Shown here: piece after piece, positions 46,416-56,136 of the stretch
Numbering within the stretch: position 1 is the stretch's first letter
Layout: each line of letters begins with the position of its first letter
NCBI RefSeq assembly: GCF_005234135.1
Contig: NZ_CP039964.1
Span: 1,865,001 to 1,929,000 of the forward strand
DNA: 64,000 bases
Origin: Pseudorhodobacter turbinis
GTDB taxonomy: Bacteria > Pseudomonadota > Alphaproteobacteria > Rhodobacterales > Rhodobacteraceae
Direction of reading: 5' to 3'
Made by a program: the position numbers and the translations under genes
Notes under the pieces: generated by a model
Told to the model about the DNA's origin: nothing
Databases searched by the model: none
What the model saw: only the letters and a program-made list of their open reading frames with translations

Positions 46416-48118
46416 ACAAAGAGGGCCGTTCGCTTCGAGGTATTGTCGCCGCAATTTTGCTGGCCGGTTTTGTGCTGCCCATACTGGCGGGGTTTGCGCA
46501 AACGGGGCGGGCGGCCTTTGGCGTGCTGCCTGCGATTGGTGCGGTGGAATGGTCGCTGGACCCGTGGCGCGCGCTGGTGGCCTTGCCCGGTTTTGGCACC
46601 AGCTTGCGGTTAAGCTTGGTGACGGGGGCGGGGTCTACGGTTCTGGCGTTAATGCTGGCGGCGGGGTTTTGCGCGCTGTTGCACGGACGGATGAGCACGG
46701 CGGCGATCGGGCGGATGTTGATGCCGCTGCTTGCCGCACCCCATGCCGCGTTGGCAATCGGGCTGGCGTTCCTGCTGGCCCCCTCAGGGTGGATCGCGCG
46801 GGCGCTTTCGCCTTGGTTGACGGGATGGGACAGGCCGCCAGATCTGGCAACGGTGAATGATGCGTGGGGTATGGCGCTGATTATCGGGTTGTTGATCAAA
46901 GAGGTGCCGTTTTTGTTGCTGGTCATCGGCTCGGCCCTTGGGCAACTGCCGGTGCGGGCGCAATTGGCGGCGGGGCGAGCGCTGGGGTACGGGCGCGGGA
47001 TGGTCTGGGTCAAGGTGATCTTTCCGCAGGTTTACCCCCTTATCCGCCTGCCGATTTTTATCGTTCTGGCCTTTGCTTTGTCGGTTGTGGATATGGCGAT
47101 CATCCTTGGCCCGTCGAACCCGCCGACCTTGGCAGTGGCGATTACGCGTTGGTTTTCCGCGCCGGATGTGGCGCTTATTCTGCCTGCTTCGGCTGCGGCC
47201 TTGATGCAGGTGGCGGTGGTTGCGGGGGCAATTGCCCTGTGGATCGGGGCAGAGCGTTTGGCCCGCCCCATTGGCCGCTGGTGGCTTTATCGCGGTGGGC
47301 GTGGATATGCGACGGGGCCGGGGCTTTGGGCCGCGGGGGTCGGGGTGTTTGCCTTGCTGGCCCTTGGCGTGCTGGCAATTCTGGCGCTGGCGGTTTGGTC
47401 CTTTGCGTGGCGCTGGTCGTTTCCGCAGGCCTTGCCGCAAAGCTGGGCGCTCAAGGCGTGGATGACACCGGGGGCGGGGTGGGGCCGTGCGTTGCAAACT
47501 ACGTTGATCATCGGGGTTGTGACCACGCTGGCCTCCCTCGCAATGGCAATCGCCTGGCTGGAGGGCGAGGACCGCGCGCGCCGTGGCCGTGCCGGTTGGG
47601 CGCAGGCGTTGATTTACCTGCCGCTTTTGCTGCCGCAGATCGGGTTTCTTTACGGGCTGAACGTGCTGTTTTTGTATATCGGGATCAGCGGCGGGATGCT
47701 GGCGGTGATCTGGGCGCAGATGCTCTTTGTTTTTCCCTATGTGATGATCGCGCTGTCGGACCCGTGGCGCGCGCTGGATTGCCAGCATATTCGCGCAGCA
47801 GCAGCGCTTGGCGCCTCGCCGTGGCGGCGGCTGGTGGCGGTAAAGTTGCCGATGTTGCTGCGCCCCTTGATGGTGGCCGGCGCGATTGGCTTTGCCGTTT
47901 CGGTGGCGCAATATCTGCCGACGTTGTTCATGGGCGCGGGGCGGGTTGTAACCCTGACGACCGAGGCCGTGACGCTGGCAAGCGGATCGGACAGGCGCAT
48001 TGTGGGCGTTTATGCGGTATTGCAGGCAGGGCTGCCGTTTCTGGCATATGGTGCCGCACTGTTGGTGCCGGGGTTGGTGTACCGTAACCGGCGTGAATTG
48101 AAGGGAGGCACTGCATGA
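46412..48118 (+). CDS. ynjC: ABC transporter fused permease YnjC
   Basis: 568 residues and about twelve membrane helices in two similar halves, each with an EAA-type loop: AAGRALGYGRGMVWVKVIFPQ (about 187-207) and AAALGASPWRRLVAVKLP (about 461-478). A duplicated permease in one chain is typical of the ThiP/SfuB type. It overlaps both neighbours by ATGA. Confidence 0.88.
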   Translation: MNKEGRSLRGIVAAILLAGFVLPILAGFAQTGRAAFGVLPAIGAVEWSLDPWRALVALPGFGTSLRLSLVTGAGSTVLALMLAAGFCALLHGRMSTAAIGRMLMPLLAAPHAALAIGLAFLLAPSGWIARALSPWLTGWDRPPDLATVNDAWGMALIIGLLIKEVPFLLLVIGSALGQLPVRAQLAAGRALGYGRGMVWVKVIFPQVYPLIRLPIFIVLAFALSVVDMAIILGPSNPPTLAVAITRWFSAPDVALILPASAAALMQVAVVAGAIALWIGAERLARPIGRWWLYRGGRGYATGPGLWAAGVGVFALLALGVLAILALAVWSFAWRWSFPQALPQSWALKAWMTPGAGWGRALQTTLIIGVVTTLASLAMAIAWLEGEDRARRGRAGWAQALIYLPLLLPQIGFLYGLNVLFLYIGISGGMLAVIWAQMLFVFPYVMIALSDPWRALDCQHIRAAAALGASPWRRLVAVKLPMLLRPLMVAGAIGFAVSVAQYLPTLFMGAGRVVTLTTEAVTLASGSDRRIVGVYAVLQAGLPFLAYGAALLVPGLVYRNRRELKGGTA

Positions 48119-48744
48119 GCCTTGAGTTGAGTGATGTTTCCGTTGGCCCGGTCGGCGGTACGCCGTTGTTTTCACCCATCAGTGTGGTTGTGGAGCCGGG
48201 GCAGGTCGGCACCTTGATGGGGCCCTCGGGGATTGGGAAATCAACGTTGCTGGATGCGATTGGCGGGCATCTGGTGCATGGCTTTGCGGTTTCGGGGGGC
48301 GTTTCCCTGAACGGGCGCGATGTGCTGGACCTGCCCGCCGAGGCACGCCGCATCGGGGTGCTGTTTCAGGATGCGATGTTGTTTCCACATTTGTCCGTGG
48401 GGGATAACCTTGCCTTTGGCCTTGCGCGCCACATTCGCGGGCCCGCACGCCGCGACGCCGTTGCCGAGGCGTTGGCGCAGGCGGGGCTGGCAGGCTTTGC
48501 CGATCGCGATCCCGCCACCCTGTCGGGCGGTCAGCGCGCCCGTGCTGCCCTGATGCGCGCCCTTTTGGCAGAGCCACAAGCCCTGCTGCTGGATGAGCCG
48601 TTTTCCCGCCTTGATGCAAGTTTGCGCGCAGAAATCCGGGGCTTTGTGTTCGACCATTTGCGCGCGCGGGCCATTCCGGGCTTGATGGTCACGCATGATG
48701 CCAGCGACGCCGAGGCCGCAGGCGGTATCATTGTGCAGCTATAG
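48115..48744 (+). CDS. ynjD: ABC transporter ATPase YnjD
   Basis: 209 residues. Walker A GPSGIGKST (near 37-45), Q loop FQDAMLFPH, signature LSGGQRARAAL (about 139) and Walker B ALLLDEPFSRLD. It drives the YnjBC importer. The chain is shorter than many ABC ATPases and ends soon after the H loop (MVTHDASDAEA), as in the YnjD group. Confidence 0.9.
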   Translation: MSLELSDVSVGPVGGTPLFSPISVVVEPGQVGTLMGPSGIGKSTLLDAIGGHLVHGFAVSGGVSLNGRDVLDLPAEARRIGVLFQDAMLFPHLSVGDNLAFGLARHIRGPARRDAVAEALAQAGLAGFADRDPATLSGGQRARAALMRALLAEPQALLLDEPFSRLDASLRAEIRGFVFDHLRARAIPGLMVTHDASDAEAAGGIIVQL

Positions 48745-48780
48745 CTTGCTTTACCAATTATCGCGGCTAATCTGAAGGGT

Positions 48781-49122
48781 ATGAGCATCAATCCCCCGAT
48801 CCCCTTCACCGCCCACACCCCCGAACAGGTCAGCTTTGACCGGCGTGAGCTTGGGACCATTTTGCGGCTTTATGGCCAGATGGTCGCCAAGGGGGAGTGG
48901 CGCGACTATGGCATTGCGGCACTGCATGATAGGGCTGTCTTTTCCATCTTTCGTCGCACCGCTGAAAACCCGCTTTACCGCGTGGAAAAACACCCCAAGC
49001 TGCGCAACCGGCAGGGCATGTTTGCAGTGGTCGGGATGGACGGCCAGATTTTGCGCCGCGGTCATGATCTGGCGATGGTCTTGCGGGTGTTGGAACGAAA
49101 AGAGATCAGGTCGATTGACTGA
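48781..49122 (+). CDS. DUF2794 domain protein
   Basis: 113 residues: FDRRELGTILRLYGQMVAKGEWRDYGIAAL in the middle and YRVEKHPKLRNRQGMFAVVG, features of the alphaproteobacterial DUF2794 family of unknown function. A basic protein without membrane segments. The first ATG at 48781 is used; no strong ribosome site is visible. It lies 36 bases after ynjD and may be read from the same transcript. Confidence 0.8.
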   Translation: MSINPPIPFTAHTPEQVSFDRRELGTILRLYGQMVAKGEWRDYGIAALHDRAVFSIFRRTAENPLYRVEKHPKLRNRQGMFAVVGMDGQILRRGHDLAMVLRVLERKEIRSID

Positions 49123-49167
49123 AAGGGCCGCTATGCAAAACTTGTATTCATCGGGTGGAGGATTGTG

Positions 49168-50157
49168 ATGCAACCCGGACCGCGCAATTTAATCACGGAT
49201 GTTTCAGGGATCTATGTTGGCAATAGCGCCTGCCCGCAACTGAGGTCAGGGGTTAGCGTGCTGCTGGGCGATGCGCCCTTTACCGCCGCCGTCCATGTGA
49301 TGGGCGGCGCGCCCGGCACCCGGGAAACGGATTTGCTGGCCCCTGACAAGCTGGTGCAGCAGGTGGATGCGCTGGTGCTTGCGGGCGGATCGGCCTTTGG
49401 GCTGGATGCCTGTTCGGGCGTGGTGGATGGTTTGGCCGCGATGGGGCGCGGCTTTGCCGTGGGGGATGTGCGGGTGCCAATTGTGCCGGGGGCGATCTTG
49501 TTTGATCTGCTTAATGGTGGCGACAAGGCATGGGATCGCAACCCCTACAGCGATCTGGGGCGCGCGGCATTGGGCGCGCGGTCGCCGGATTTCGACTTGG
49601 GCACGGTTGGTGCGGGTTTTGGCGCGGCGACGGGCAGGCTTAAAGGCGGGCTTGGGTCGGCCTCGGCTGTTTTGGGCAATGGCATCACGGTTGGCGCGCT
49701 GGTTGCGGTGAATGCAATCGGCTCGGTGACGGTGGGCGACGGCCCGCACTTCTGGGCCGCCCCTTGGGAGTTGGGGACAGAGTTTGGCGGGCTTGGCCTG
49801 CCAATTGCATTTGATGGGAGCATGGAACCCTCGCCACAGAAACAATTGGGCGAGGCGACAACGATTGCCATCATCGCAACCGATGCAGCCTTGACCCAAG
49901 CGCAGGCACAGCGGATGGCGGTGGCCGCCCATGACGGCATGGCGCGCGCGATTGTACCCAGCCATACGCCGATGGACGGGGATTTGGTGTTTGCGGTTTC
50001 AACAGGGGCGGTCCCGCTTGGCGATCCGGTGGCGGACCCGTTCTTGCTGGGCCATGCGGGGGCTTGCGTTTTGGCGCGGGCGATTGCGCGGGGCGTGTAC
50101 AACGCGCAGCACATGACGGGGGATTTTCAGCCAAGCTGGCGTGCGCGCTTTGGCTGA
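49168..50157 (+). CDS. P1 family (DmpA/S58) peptidase
   Basis: 329 residues. GVSVLLGDAPFTAAVHVMGGAPGTRETDLL at the N-terminus and KGGLGSAS (about 160-167), where self-cleavage before Ser would make the N-terminal nucleophile, mark DmpA-type aminopeptidases. The usual products are amino-terminal Gly or D-Ala removals or beta-peptide hydrolysis. ATG 49168 is favoured over the GTG at 49165 because GGAGG is then 7 bases away. It ends at the stop of the convergent moaE. Confidence 0.87.
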   Translation: MQPGPRNLITDVSGIYVGNSACPQLRSGVSVLLGDAPFTAAVHVMGGAPGTRETDLLAPDKLVQQVDALVLAGGSAFGLDACSGVVDGLAAMGRGFAVGDVRVPIVPGAILFDLLNGGDKAWDRNPYSDLGRAALGARSPDFDLGTVGAGFGAATGRLKGGLGSASAVLGNGITVGALVAVNAIGSVTVGDGPHFWAAPWELGTEFGGLGLPIAFDGSMEPSPQKQLGEATTIAIIATDAALTQAQAQRMAVAAHDGMARAIVPSHTPMDGDLVFAVSTGAVPLGDPVADPFLLGHAGACVLARAIARGVYNAQHMTGDFQPSWRARFG

Positions 50158-50601
50158 TTACCAGCGTTTCAGCGCATCCTCATCCGCGTCCTTGGCGGCA
50201 ACCCAATCGGTGCCGGATGCGGTGATCTCTTTTTTCCAGAACGGCGCGCGGGATTTGAGGTAATCCATCAAATATTCTGCCGCGGCAAAGGCATCGGCGC
50301 GGTGGCGCGCGGCGGTGGCGACCATCATGATCGGATCATGGGCACGCAGTTGGCCATAGCGGTGGATCACCAGACAGCCCGCCAGCGACCAGCGCGCAAC
50401 CGCTTGCGTGGCGATATCGGTTAGGGCGCGCTCGGTCATGCCGGGGTAATGTTCAATCTCCATCACCTCCAGATCGCCCTTGGCGCTGTCGCGGGTGATG
50501 CCGGTGAAGGTGACGATGGCCCCTGCGCCTTTGACGGTTTTGGCAAAGGCATTCGCCTCGGCACCCATATCGAAGGCTTCGGATTGGACCACGATCCGCA
50601 T
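50158..50601 (-). CDS. moaE: Molybdopterin synthase catalytic subunit MoaE
   Basis: 147 residues. GAIVTFTGITRD near 27, EHYPGMTERAL, HRYGQLRAHDPIMMVATAARHR (about 79-100) and the catalytic Lys in FWKKEITASG. It makes molybdopterin with MoaD. The stop is adjacent to that of the peptidase gene; it follows moaD by 4 bases. Confidence 0.95.
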   Translation of the reverse strand: MRIVVQSEAFDMGAEANAFAKTVKGAGAIVTFTGITRDSAKGDLEVMEIEHYPGMTERALTDIATQAVARWSLAGCLVIHRYGQLRAHDPIMMVATAARHRADAFAAAEYLMDYLKSRAPFWKKEITASGTDWVAAKDADEDALKRW

Positions 50602-50605
50602 GGGA

Positions 50606-50854
50606 TCAGCCCCCTGTCATCGGCGGAAAGAAGGCTACTTCGCGCACGCCGGCAAGGGGGGCGTCAAAATCGGACATCTCTTGGTCCAGCGCCACACGCA
50701 GCGAGGTCAAATCGGCAAAAGCAGCGGCATAGCGTTCCTCACGGGCGCAAAGTTCGGCGATAAGTTCGGCCACTGTTGTCGCATTGGTTTCTACTTTCTC
50801 GCGCGGCAGGCCGATGCGTTCGCGCACCCAAGCGAAATAAAGCAGATCAATCAT
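50606..50854 (-). CDS. moaD: Molybdopterin synthase sulfur carrier MoaD
   Basis: 82 residues of the ubiquitin fold with the required terminal Gly-Gly (PMTGG), which is thiocarboxylated and feeds sulfur to MoaE. The start MIDLLYFAWVRERIG overlaps the pgsA stop by ATGA; the long upstream extension from 50971 runs inside pgsA and is not real. Confidence 0.94.
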   Translation of the reverse strand: MIDLLYFAWVRERIGLPREKVETNATTVAELIAELCAREERYAAAFADLTSLRVALDQEMSDFDAPLAGVREVAFFPPMTGG

Positions 50855-51474
50855 GAATCGTCCTTCAGATAGGGAAGGGATTTTCGGAAATAATCGAGGC
50901 CCGTGATGGCAGTCAAAAGCGCCGCGATCCAGATCAGGGTCATGCCGGTATAGGTTGCCACCGTCGCCCAAGAGAGTACATCTTTCAGCTCTCCCTCACC
51001 GGCGCGGGGCGGGTGCCCATCCTCGAGGAAAGACAGGCCAGTGCCCAAAAACAGCACAGAAATCGCAACCATCTGTGCGGTAGTTTTCCACTTTGCCAGT
51101 TTGGTTACCTGCAACAGCCCGGATTTGGCACCTAGAAACTCCCGCAACCCGGAAACAAACACCTCGCGGAACAGGATGACGCTGGCGGGCAGGATCAGCC
51201 ACGGGTTCATGCCGGAATAGCCGGTGATCACCATGATCGCGATAACGACCATCGCCTTATCTGCAATCGGATCCAGCATTGCGCCGAATTTGCTTTCCTG
51301 TTTCCACAGCCGCGCAAGATAGCCGTCGAAAAAGTCGGTGATGGCCGCCGAGATAAACAGCGCCAGTGCAAACCAGTCGGCCCAAGGGCGATGAAAATAG
51401 AGGAACATCACCGCTACACCGGGCGCGGCGAGCAGGCGAAGGACCGTCAGGATATTTGGCAACGTCCATTTCAT
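50851..51474 (-). CDS. pgsA: CDP-diacylglycerol-glycerol-3-phosphate phosphatidyltransferase
   Basis: 207 residues with several membrane helices and the CDP-alcohol motif DGYLARLWKQESKFGAMLDPIADK (about 58-81), four Asp residues kept. It makes phosphatidylglycerophosphate for PG and cardiolipin. ATG 51474 (MKWTLPNILTVLRLLAAP) is the family start. It heads pgsA-moaD-moaE. In relatives uvrC often lies just upstream; here an IS630 remnant begins 80 bases upstream. Confidence 0.93.
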   Translation of the reverse strand: MKWTLPNILTVLRLLAAPGVAVMFLYFHRPWADWFALALFISAAITDFFDGYLARLWKQESKFGAMLDPIADKAMVVIAIMVITGYSGMNPWLILPASVILFREVFVSGLREFLGAKSGLLQVTKLAKWKTTAQMVAISVLFLGTGLSFLEDGHPPRAGEGELKDVLSWATVATYTGMTLIWIAALLTAITGLDYFRKSLPYLKDDS

Positions 51475-51553
51475 GATTTGATTGGTAGCCCACGTCGTGC
51501 GCGGGGGGAAGGGGCATTTCCACTCTGTGGTGCTGCGGGGGGGCAATAAGCCC

Positions 51554-52578
51554 CGCCTAAAGCGTTTCTAACAGAACCTGAAACGATGGAGACTCCAAAA
51601 CTGGTCTAATCCTGTTTGGGGGGAATTATGTCAGCACCATTACCACCATCGCCTCGGGCGCGGTTTCAGAGATATCTTGAGGAAGGGTTGAGCGGGCGAG
51701 CGGCGGCAGTTCGCTTGAAGCTGTCGCCAGCAACGGGCGCAGGGTGGCGGCATCAGATCCAAACGACGGGCCGGGCTGATCCTGCCGTCAGGGTCGTTCA
51801 ATAGGGTCAGGAAAATTGGCCCCCCATGTTGGGTTTTTCGAAGATTTGATCACGCAAGACCCCCGATATCACACTGTTTGCGCTGCGTGATGCACTTGCA
51901 GGTGCAACCGAACTGCAGGTCCGGCATTTCGCTATCGGACATCTGCGCAAGCGCCTCGGGTTCACGCAAAAAAACGTCACTGGTCGCTACCGAACCTCAC
52001 CGCGCCAAGATGAGGCCGCGACGTGAGGATTGGCCCACACACCACTTGCGAGGCATTGTGCGGCTGCCGGAACGCGTTGTCTTTCTTGATGAAAACAGCG
52101 GTCACAACGAACCTCACCCCGCTGCGCGGCTGGGCCCCGCGTGGCGAACGCCTGACGGTGGATGCGCCCTTCGGCAGTTGGGGAACCCAGGCCCTGATCG
52201 CACCGTGGGTGGTCAAAGACGCAATGGACGGTCCTGCCTTCGCGGCCTATGTGCAAAAGGTCCTGATCCCTGAAATCGCGCCGGGCACTGAAGTGGTTCT
52301 CGACAACCTCGCGACGCATCGCAACAAAGAAGCCGCTGCGGCGCTTAAGGCACATGGCTGCTGGTTCCTCTATCTGCCGCCATATTCGCCAGACCTGAAC
52401 CCGGTTGGGTTGGCCTTCTCGACTTTGAAGGCTCAACTCAGACGCATCAGTGCGCGATCATTCACCTCGGTGTTCGAAGCCCTCGGCAATATCTGCGAAA
52501 TATACTCCCCACAGGGGTGTTCAAACGACTTTCAGGCTGCCGATTAAGCCTCAGGTTTAATTTGAAACGATTTAGGCG
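51554..52578 (+). mobile_element. IS630-family insertion sequence remnant (about 1 kb)
   Basis: Imperfect terminal inverted repeats: left end CGCCTAAAGCGTTTC (from 51554), right end GAAACGATTTAGGCG (to 52578), 14 of 15 matching. IS630 elements duplicate TA; if TA is read as the duplicated target at 51558-51559 and 52573-52574, the element is 51560-52572. It holds a decayed transposase. Confidence 0.75.
51628..52547 (+). pseudogene. IS630-family transposase, frameshifted
   Basis: The N-terminal HTH MSAPLPPSPRARFQRYLEEG with EGLSGRAAAVRLKLSPATG reads from 51628 to a stop near 51804. A middle part with ALRDALAGATELQV is in another frame, and the DDE catalytic part (ERVVFLDEN, LDNLATHRNKEAAAAL, YLPPYSPDLNPV with a changed E) reads in two frames to 52547. 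A segment of about eight residues is missing near GTQALIAPWV. At least three frame changes make it non-functional. Confidence 0.8.
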
Positions 52579-53612
52579 ACAGGCGCCCAGATTACATGGT
52601 CAATGGAGGGGGCAGCCGTTGCAAGCATCACCAGCCGGTCAAACCCCATCGCAATCCCGCTTGCATCGGGCATATAGGGCAAGGCAGCCAGAAAATCCTC
52701 ATCCAGCGGATAGCGATCGCCGTAGATGCGCTCTCTCTCGTCCATCTCGGCGGTGAAACGTTTGCGTTGTTCGGCGGCATCGGTCAGCTCGCCAAAGCCG
52801 TTGGCAAGCTCCACCCCGCAGGCGTAAACCTCAAACCGTTCGGCACAACGCGGATCATCGGCGCAGGGGCGGGCCAATGCGGCCTCGGGCACGGGATAGC
52901 GGTCCAGCATGGTGATGCGACCATGGCCCAGATGCGGCTCTACCCGTTCCGAGAGGATGCGCGACATCATATCGGACCAGGTATCATCAGGGGCGTGGCG
53001 CAGACCTTGGGCATCCATTTGCGCGGCAAGGGCAGGGGCGTCGGTTTGGCCGTCCAGCGCGATGGTCGATAACAGGTCAATCCCCGCAAAGCGCAAGAAC
53101 GCTTCCGCCACCGAAAGCCGTTCAAACGGCAGGTTCGGATCACATTCATAAGACTTATAGCGCAGCCGGTCGCTGCCTGCGGCCTGTGTGGCCAGTTGGA
53201 GAAAGGCGGCGCAATCCTCCATCAAGACGGTGTAATCCTGGCCTACACGATACCATTCTAGCATGGTGAATTCCGGGCTGTGCAGAGGGCCGCGTTCGCG
53301 GTTGCGCCAGACATGGGCAAAGGCGGCGATGCGCGTCTCACCCGCCGCAAGCAGCTTTTTCATCGCAAATTCGGGCGAAGTGTGCAGATACATGTCCAGC
53401 GGCGCGCCGTCATTGCCGATGGCTTGGGTGTGAAAGGCGTGCAGATGCGCCTCGTTGCCGGGGCTGATGGCAAGGGCGCTTGGGTTCACCTCGATGAAAT
53501 CACGGGCGGCCAACCAGCCGCGTAATGCCGATTGAATGCGGTTGCGGGCCAAAAGGGCGGGGCGGCGGCCCTCATGGCGGGCGGGGTGCCACCAGTTTTG
53601 TGTATTCGTCAT
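52572..53612 (-). CDS. epmA: Elongation factor P beta-lysyltransferase EpmA
   Basis: 346 residues of class II lysyl-tRNA synthetase catalytic type without the anticodon domain. Motif 2 [24 protein letters not shown] (about 97-120) and motif 3 [13 protein letters not shown] near the end. It attaches beta-lysine (or another lysyl group) to the EF-P lysine; the efp gene is divergent 103 bases away. Its TAA stop lies inside the IS630 right inverted repeat. ATG 53612 is chosen because of the [10 protein letters not shown] start; no site supports the ATG at 53645. Confidence 0.92.
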   Translation of the reverse strand: MTNTQNWWHPARHEGRRPALLARNRIQSALRGWLAARDFIEVNPSALAISPGNEAHLHAFHTQAIGNDGAPLDMYLHTSPEFAMKKLLAAGETRIAAFAHVWRNRERGPLHSPEFTMLEWYRVGQDYTVLMEDCAAFLQLATQAAGSDRLRYKSYECDPNLPFERLSVAEAFLRFAGIDLLSTIALDGQTDAPALAAQMDAQGLRHAPDDTWSDMMSRILSERVEPHLGHGRITMLDRYPVPEAALARPCADDPRCAERFEVYACGVELANGFGELTDAAEQRKRFTAEMDERERIYGDRYPLDEDFLAALPYMPDASGIAMGFDRLVMLATAAPSIDHVIWAPVA

Positions 53613-53715
53613 GCTGTGCGCCTTTGATCTGGAGATTTCGGCCAAGATGCGCTATGACCCAGCGCCAAAGGCCCGCGCATTAGGCGTCGGGCGCATCAAC
53701 TACAAGGAAATTCGC

Positions 53716-54282
53716 GTGAAAGTCATCGCCTCCTCGCTTCGCAAGGGTAATGTCGTTGAGATGAACGACAAGCTGTATGTGGTTCTGACGGCTGAAAACT
53801 TCCACCCCGGTAAGGGTACACCGACCACATCCGTCAATATGCGCGGCATTCTGGACGGGGTGAAGGTAACGGAACGTTGGCGCACGACCGAACAGGTGGA
53901 ACGCGCGCATGTGGATGAACGCAAGTACAATTTCCTTTACGCTGACGGCGAGGGCTACCACTTTATGGAGCCTGAAAGCTATGATCAGATCTCGGTCGGT
54001 GATGATATCATCGGGGATGCGAAGGTGTTCTTGAAGGATGGTCTGGAAGTGTCTTTGAAAACTTTCAACGACGCTTGTATCGCGATTGAACTGCCGCAAA
54101 AGCTGGTGGTCGAAGTGACCGAGACAGAGCCGGTCGTGAAGGGGCAGACGGCCTCTTCGTCCTACAAGCCTGCGACATGTGATGATGCGATCCGCGTGAT
54201 GGTGCCGCCGCATATCGGGGTTGGCACGCGCATTGTGATCAACACCGAGGATAACAGCTACGTGGAACGTTCCCGCGACTGA
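53716..54282 (+). CDS. efp: Translation elongation factor P
   Basis: 188 residues, three beta-barrel domains. The modified lysine is K33 in the HPGKGTP loop, target of EpmA. It helps ribosomes pass polyproline stretches. A GTG start at 53716 follows AAGGAA and gives the family N-terminus [12 protein letters not shown]; the in-frame ATG at 53536 would add 60 residues that lie over epmA. A strong terminator follows. Confidence 0.95.
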   Translation: MKVIASSLRKGNVVEMNDKLYVVLTAENFHPGKGTPTTSVNMRGILDGVKVTERWRTTEQVERAHVDERKYNFLYADGEGYHFMEPESYDQISVGDDIIGDAKVFLKDGLEVSLKTFNDACIAIELPQKLVVEVTETEPVVKGQTASSSYKPATCDDAIRVMVPPHIGVGTRIVINTEDNSYVERSRD

Positions 54283-54303
54283 TCTCCTTTTGAAGCGTTA
54301 CAT

Positions 54304-54334
54304 AAAGCCCTGCCCCCCCTTCCGGCAGGGCTTT
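54304..54334 (+). terminator. Rho-independent terminator after efp
   Basis: AAAGCCCTGCC (54304-54314) pairs with GGCAGGGCTTT (54323-54333) around CCCCTTCC, then T. A perfect 11-bp stem with a T-rich 3' arm. Confidence 0.85.
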
Positions 54335-54514
54335 TGCATGGCAGCGTAGCGAGCGGTTTACAGCTTAGGCAACCTTGGGTTTACCGAAGGCAGGGGTGGC
54401 CGATTTTTCCTGTAATGATGGGTCAATTGACGGGAAAAGGGCGGATGACATTTGTATTCGTCCCTGCTACGCGTTTGTCCAAATGATTTTGGCAATCTGA
54501 AAGCGAGATGCGCA

Positions 54515-55081
54515 GTGGATATTCAAAAAACCGAACTGGCTGGCGTGCTTATCATTACGCCGCCGCGCTTTGGCGATCATCGGGGGTTCTTTAGCGAAAG
54601 CTGGAACAGCGCGCGGGCAAAGGCTGCCGGGATCGATACCGACTTTGTGCAGGACAACCATTCCCTGTCACGCGATGTCGGCACCGTGCGCGGGCTGCAT
54701 TTCCAATCGCCGCCCCATGCGCAGGCGAAACTGGTGCGTTGCGGGCGCGGTTCCTTGTTTGATGTTGCGGTTGATGCGCGCAAGGGCAGCCCGACTTACG
54801 GCCGCTGGGTCGGGGTGGAGCTGAGCTTTGAGAACGGTCGTCAGCTGTTGATCCCTGCGGGTTTCTTGCACGGCTTTGTGACGCGCGAGCCCGATACCGA
54901 GATTGTCTATAAATGCTCGGATTACTATGCGCCCGAATGTGACGGGGCGGTGCGGTTTGATGATCCGACCATTGGGATTGATTGGGGCGTGGCCCCCGAG
55001 GCGGCGATCCTGTCGGAAAAGGATGCCAAGGCACAGCTTTTTGCCGATTTCGACAGCCCGTTTGTATTTGAAGGATCGTAA
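54515..55081 (+). CDS. rfbC: dTDP-4-dehydrorhamnose 3,5-epimerase
   Basis: 188 residues, cupin fold. [11 protein letters not shown] (19-29), [19 protein letters not shown] with the catalytic His (near 64), and [10 protein letters not shown]. It epimerises the dTDP-rhamnose intermediate. A GTG start at 54515 gives the family start [10 protein letters not shown]; the ATG at 54452 would add 21 unlike residues. First of three dTDP-rhamnose genes, 2 bases from rfbB. Confidence 0.92.
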   Translation: MDIQKTELAGVLIITPPRFGDHRGFFSESWNSARAKAAGIDTDFVQDNHSLSRDVGTVRGLHFQSPPHAQAKLVRCGRGSLFDVAVDARKGSPTYGRWVGVELSFENGRQLLIPAGFLHGFVTREPDTEIVYKCSDYYAPECDGAVRFDDPTIGIDWGVAPEAAILSEKDAKAQLFADFDSPFVFEGS

Positions 55082-55083
55082 CC

Positions 55084-56136
55084 ATGAAGCTGCTTGTAAC
55101 CGGCGGGGCGGGATTTATCGGATCGGCTGTTGTGCGTCAGGCAATTGGTCAAGGCCATGAGGTGATCAACCTTGATGCGCTGACCTATGCCGCTTGTCTG
55201 GACAATCTGGCCTCGGTCGCGGACAGCCCGCTTTACCGTTTTGTGCAGGTCGATATTCGTGATGCCGCCGCGGTTGAGGCTTGTATCGCGGAAACCGCCC
55301 CCGATGCGATCATGCATCTGGCCGCCGAAAGCCATGTTGACCGTTCCATCGACGGGCCGGGTGTTTTCATGGAAACCAATATCATGGGGACCTATAACCT
55401 GTTGCAATCGGCCCGCGCCTTGTGGGACCGCAAAGGTCGGCCCGAGGATTTCCGTTTCCACCACATCTCTACCGATGAGGTGTTCGGCTCTCTTCCGGCG
55501 GACCCGTCGGTGAAGTTCACCGAAACCACCCCCTATGACCCGCGTAGCCCCTATTCCGCGTCCAAGGCCAGCTCTGACCATCTGGTGCGCGCTTGGGCCG
55601 AAACCTATGGGTTGCCGGTGGTTCTGACCAATTGCTCCAATAACTACGGGCCGTTTCACTTCCCTGAAAAGCTGATCCCGGTGATCATCCTGAACGCTTT
55701 GGCGGGGAAACCTTTGCCGATCTATGGCGACGGATCAAACGTGCGCGACTGGCTTTATGTCGAGGATCACGCCGATGCCTTGCTGACGGTTCTGACCAAG
55801 GGTGAGGTCGGGCGCAGCTATAACATCGGTGGCGAGAACGAGCGTTCGAACCTTGAGCTGGTGCAGACCATCTGTGCCATTCTGGATGAAAAGCGCCCCG
55901 GTTCGGCCCCCTATGCCGAGCAGATCACCTTTGTCACCGACCGCCCCGGCCATGATGCGCGTTATGCGATTGACCCAAGCCGCATCCGCAAGGAACTGGG
56001 CTGGAGGCCAAGCGTGACGGTTGAGGAAGGTCTTGCGCTGACGGTGCAATGGTATCTGGACAATGAGGACTGGTGGCGCGCCTTGCAAAACCGCGAAGGT
56101 GTTGGCACGCGGCTTGGTGTGAAGGTTTCGCAATGA
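55084..56136 (+). CDS. rfbB: dTDP-glucose 4,6-dehydratase
   Basis: 350 residues. NAD loop [14 protein letters not shown] (5-18), [11 protein letters not shown] (near 79), STDEVFG with the catalytic Asp-Glu pair, and [10 protein letters not shown] (about 159). It makes dTDP-4-keto-6-deoxyglucose. It overlaps rfbD by ATGA. Confidence 0.95.
   Translation: MKLLVTGGAGFIGSAVVRQAIGQGHEVINLDALTYAACLDNLASVADSPLYRFVQVDIRDAAAVEACIAETAPDAIMHLAAESHVDRSIDGPGVFMETNIMGTYNLLQSARALWDRKGRPEDFRFHHISTDEVFGSLPADPSVKFTETTPYDPRSPYSASKASSDHLVRAWAETYGLPVVLTNCSNNYGPFHFPEKLIPVIILNALAGKPLPIYGDGSNVRDWLYVEDHADALLTVLTKGEVGRSYNIGGENERSNLELVQTICAILDEKRPGSAPYAEQITFVTDRPGHDARYAIDPSRIRKELGWRPSVTVEEGLALTVQWYLDNEDWWRALQNREGVGTRLGVKVSQ

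Noticed and set aside
46784..48175. 463-codon minus-strand and 407-codon plus-strand alternative frames over ynjC
   Set aside because: Both are shadows: ynjC reads as a clear duplicated permease in the third frame, while these are low-complexity Arg/Pro or Gly/Ala-rich sequences.
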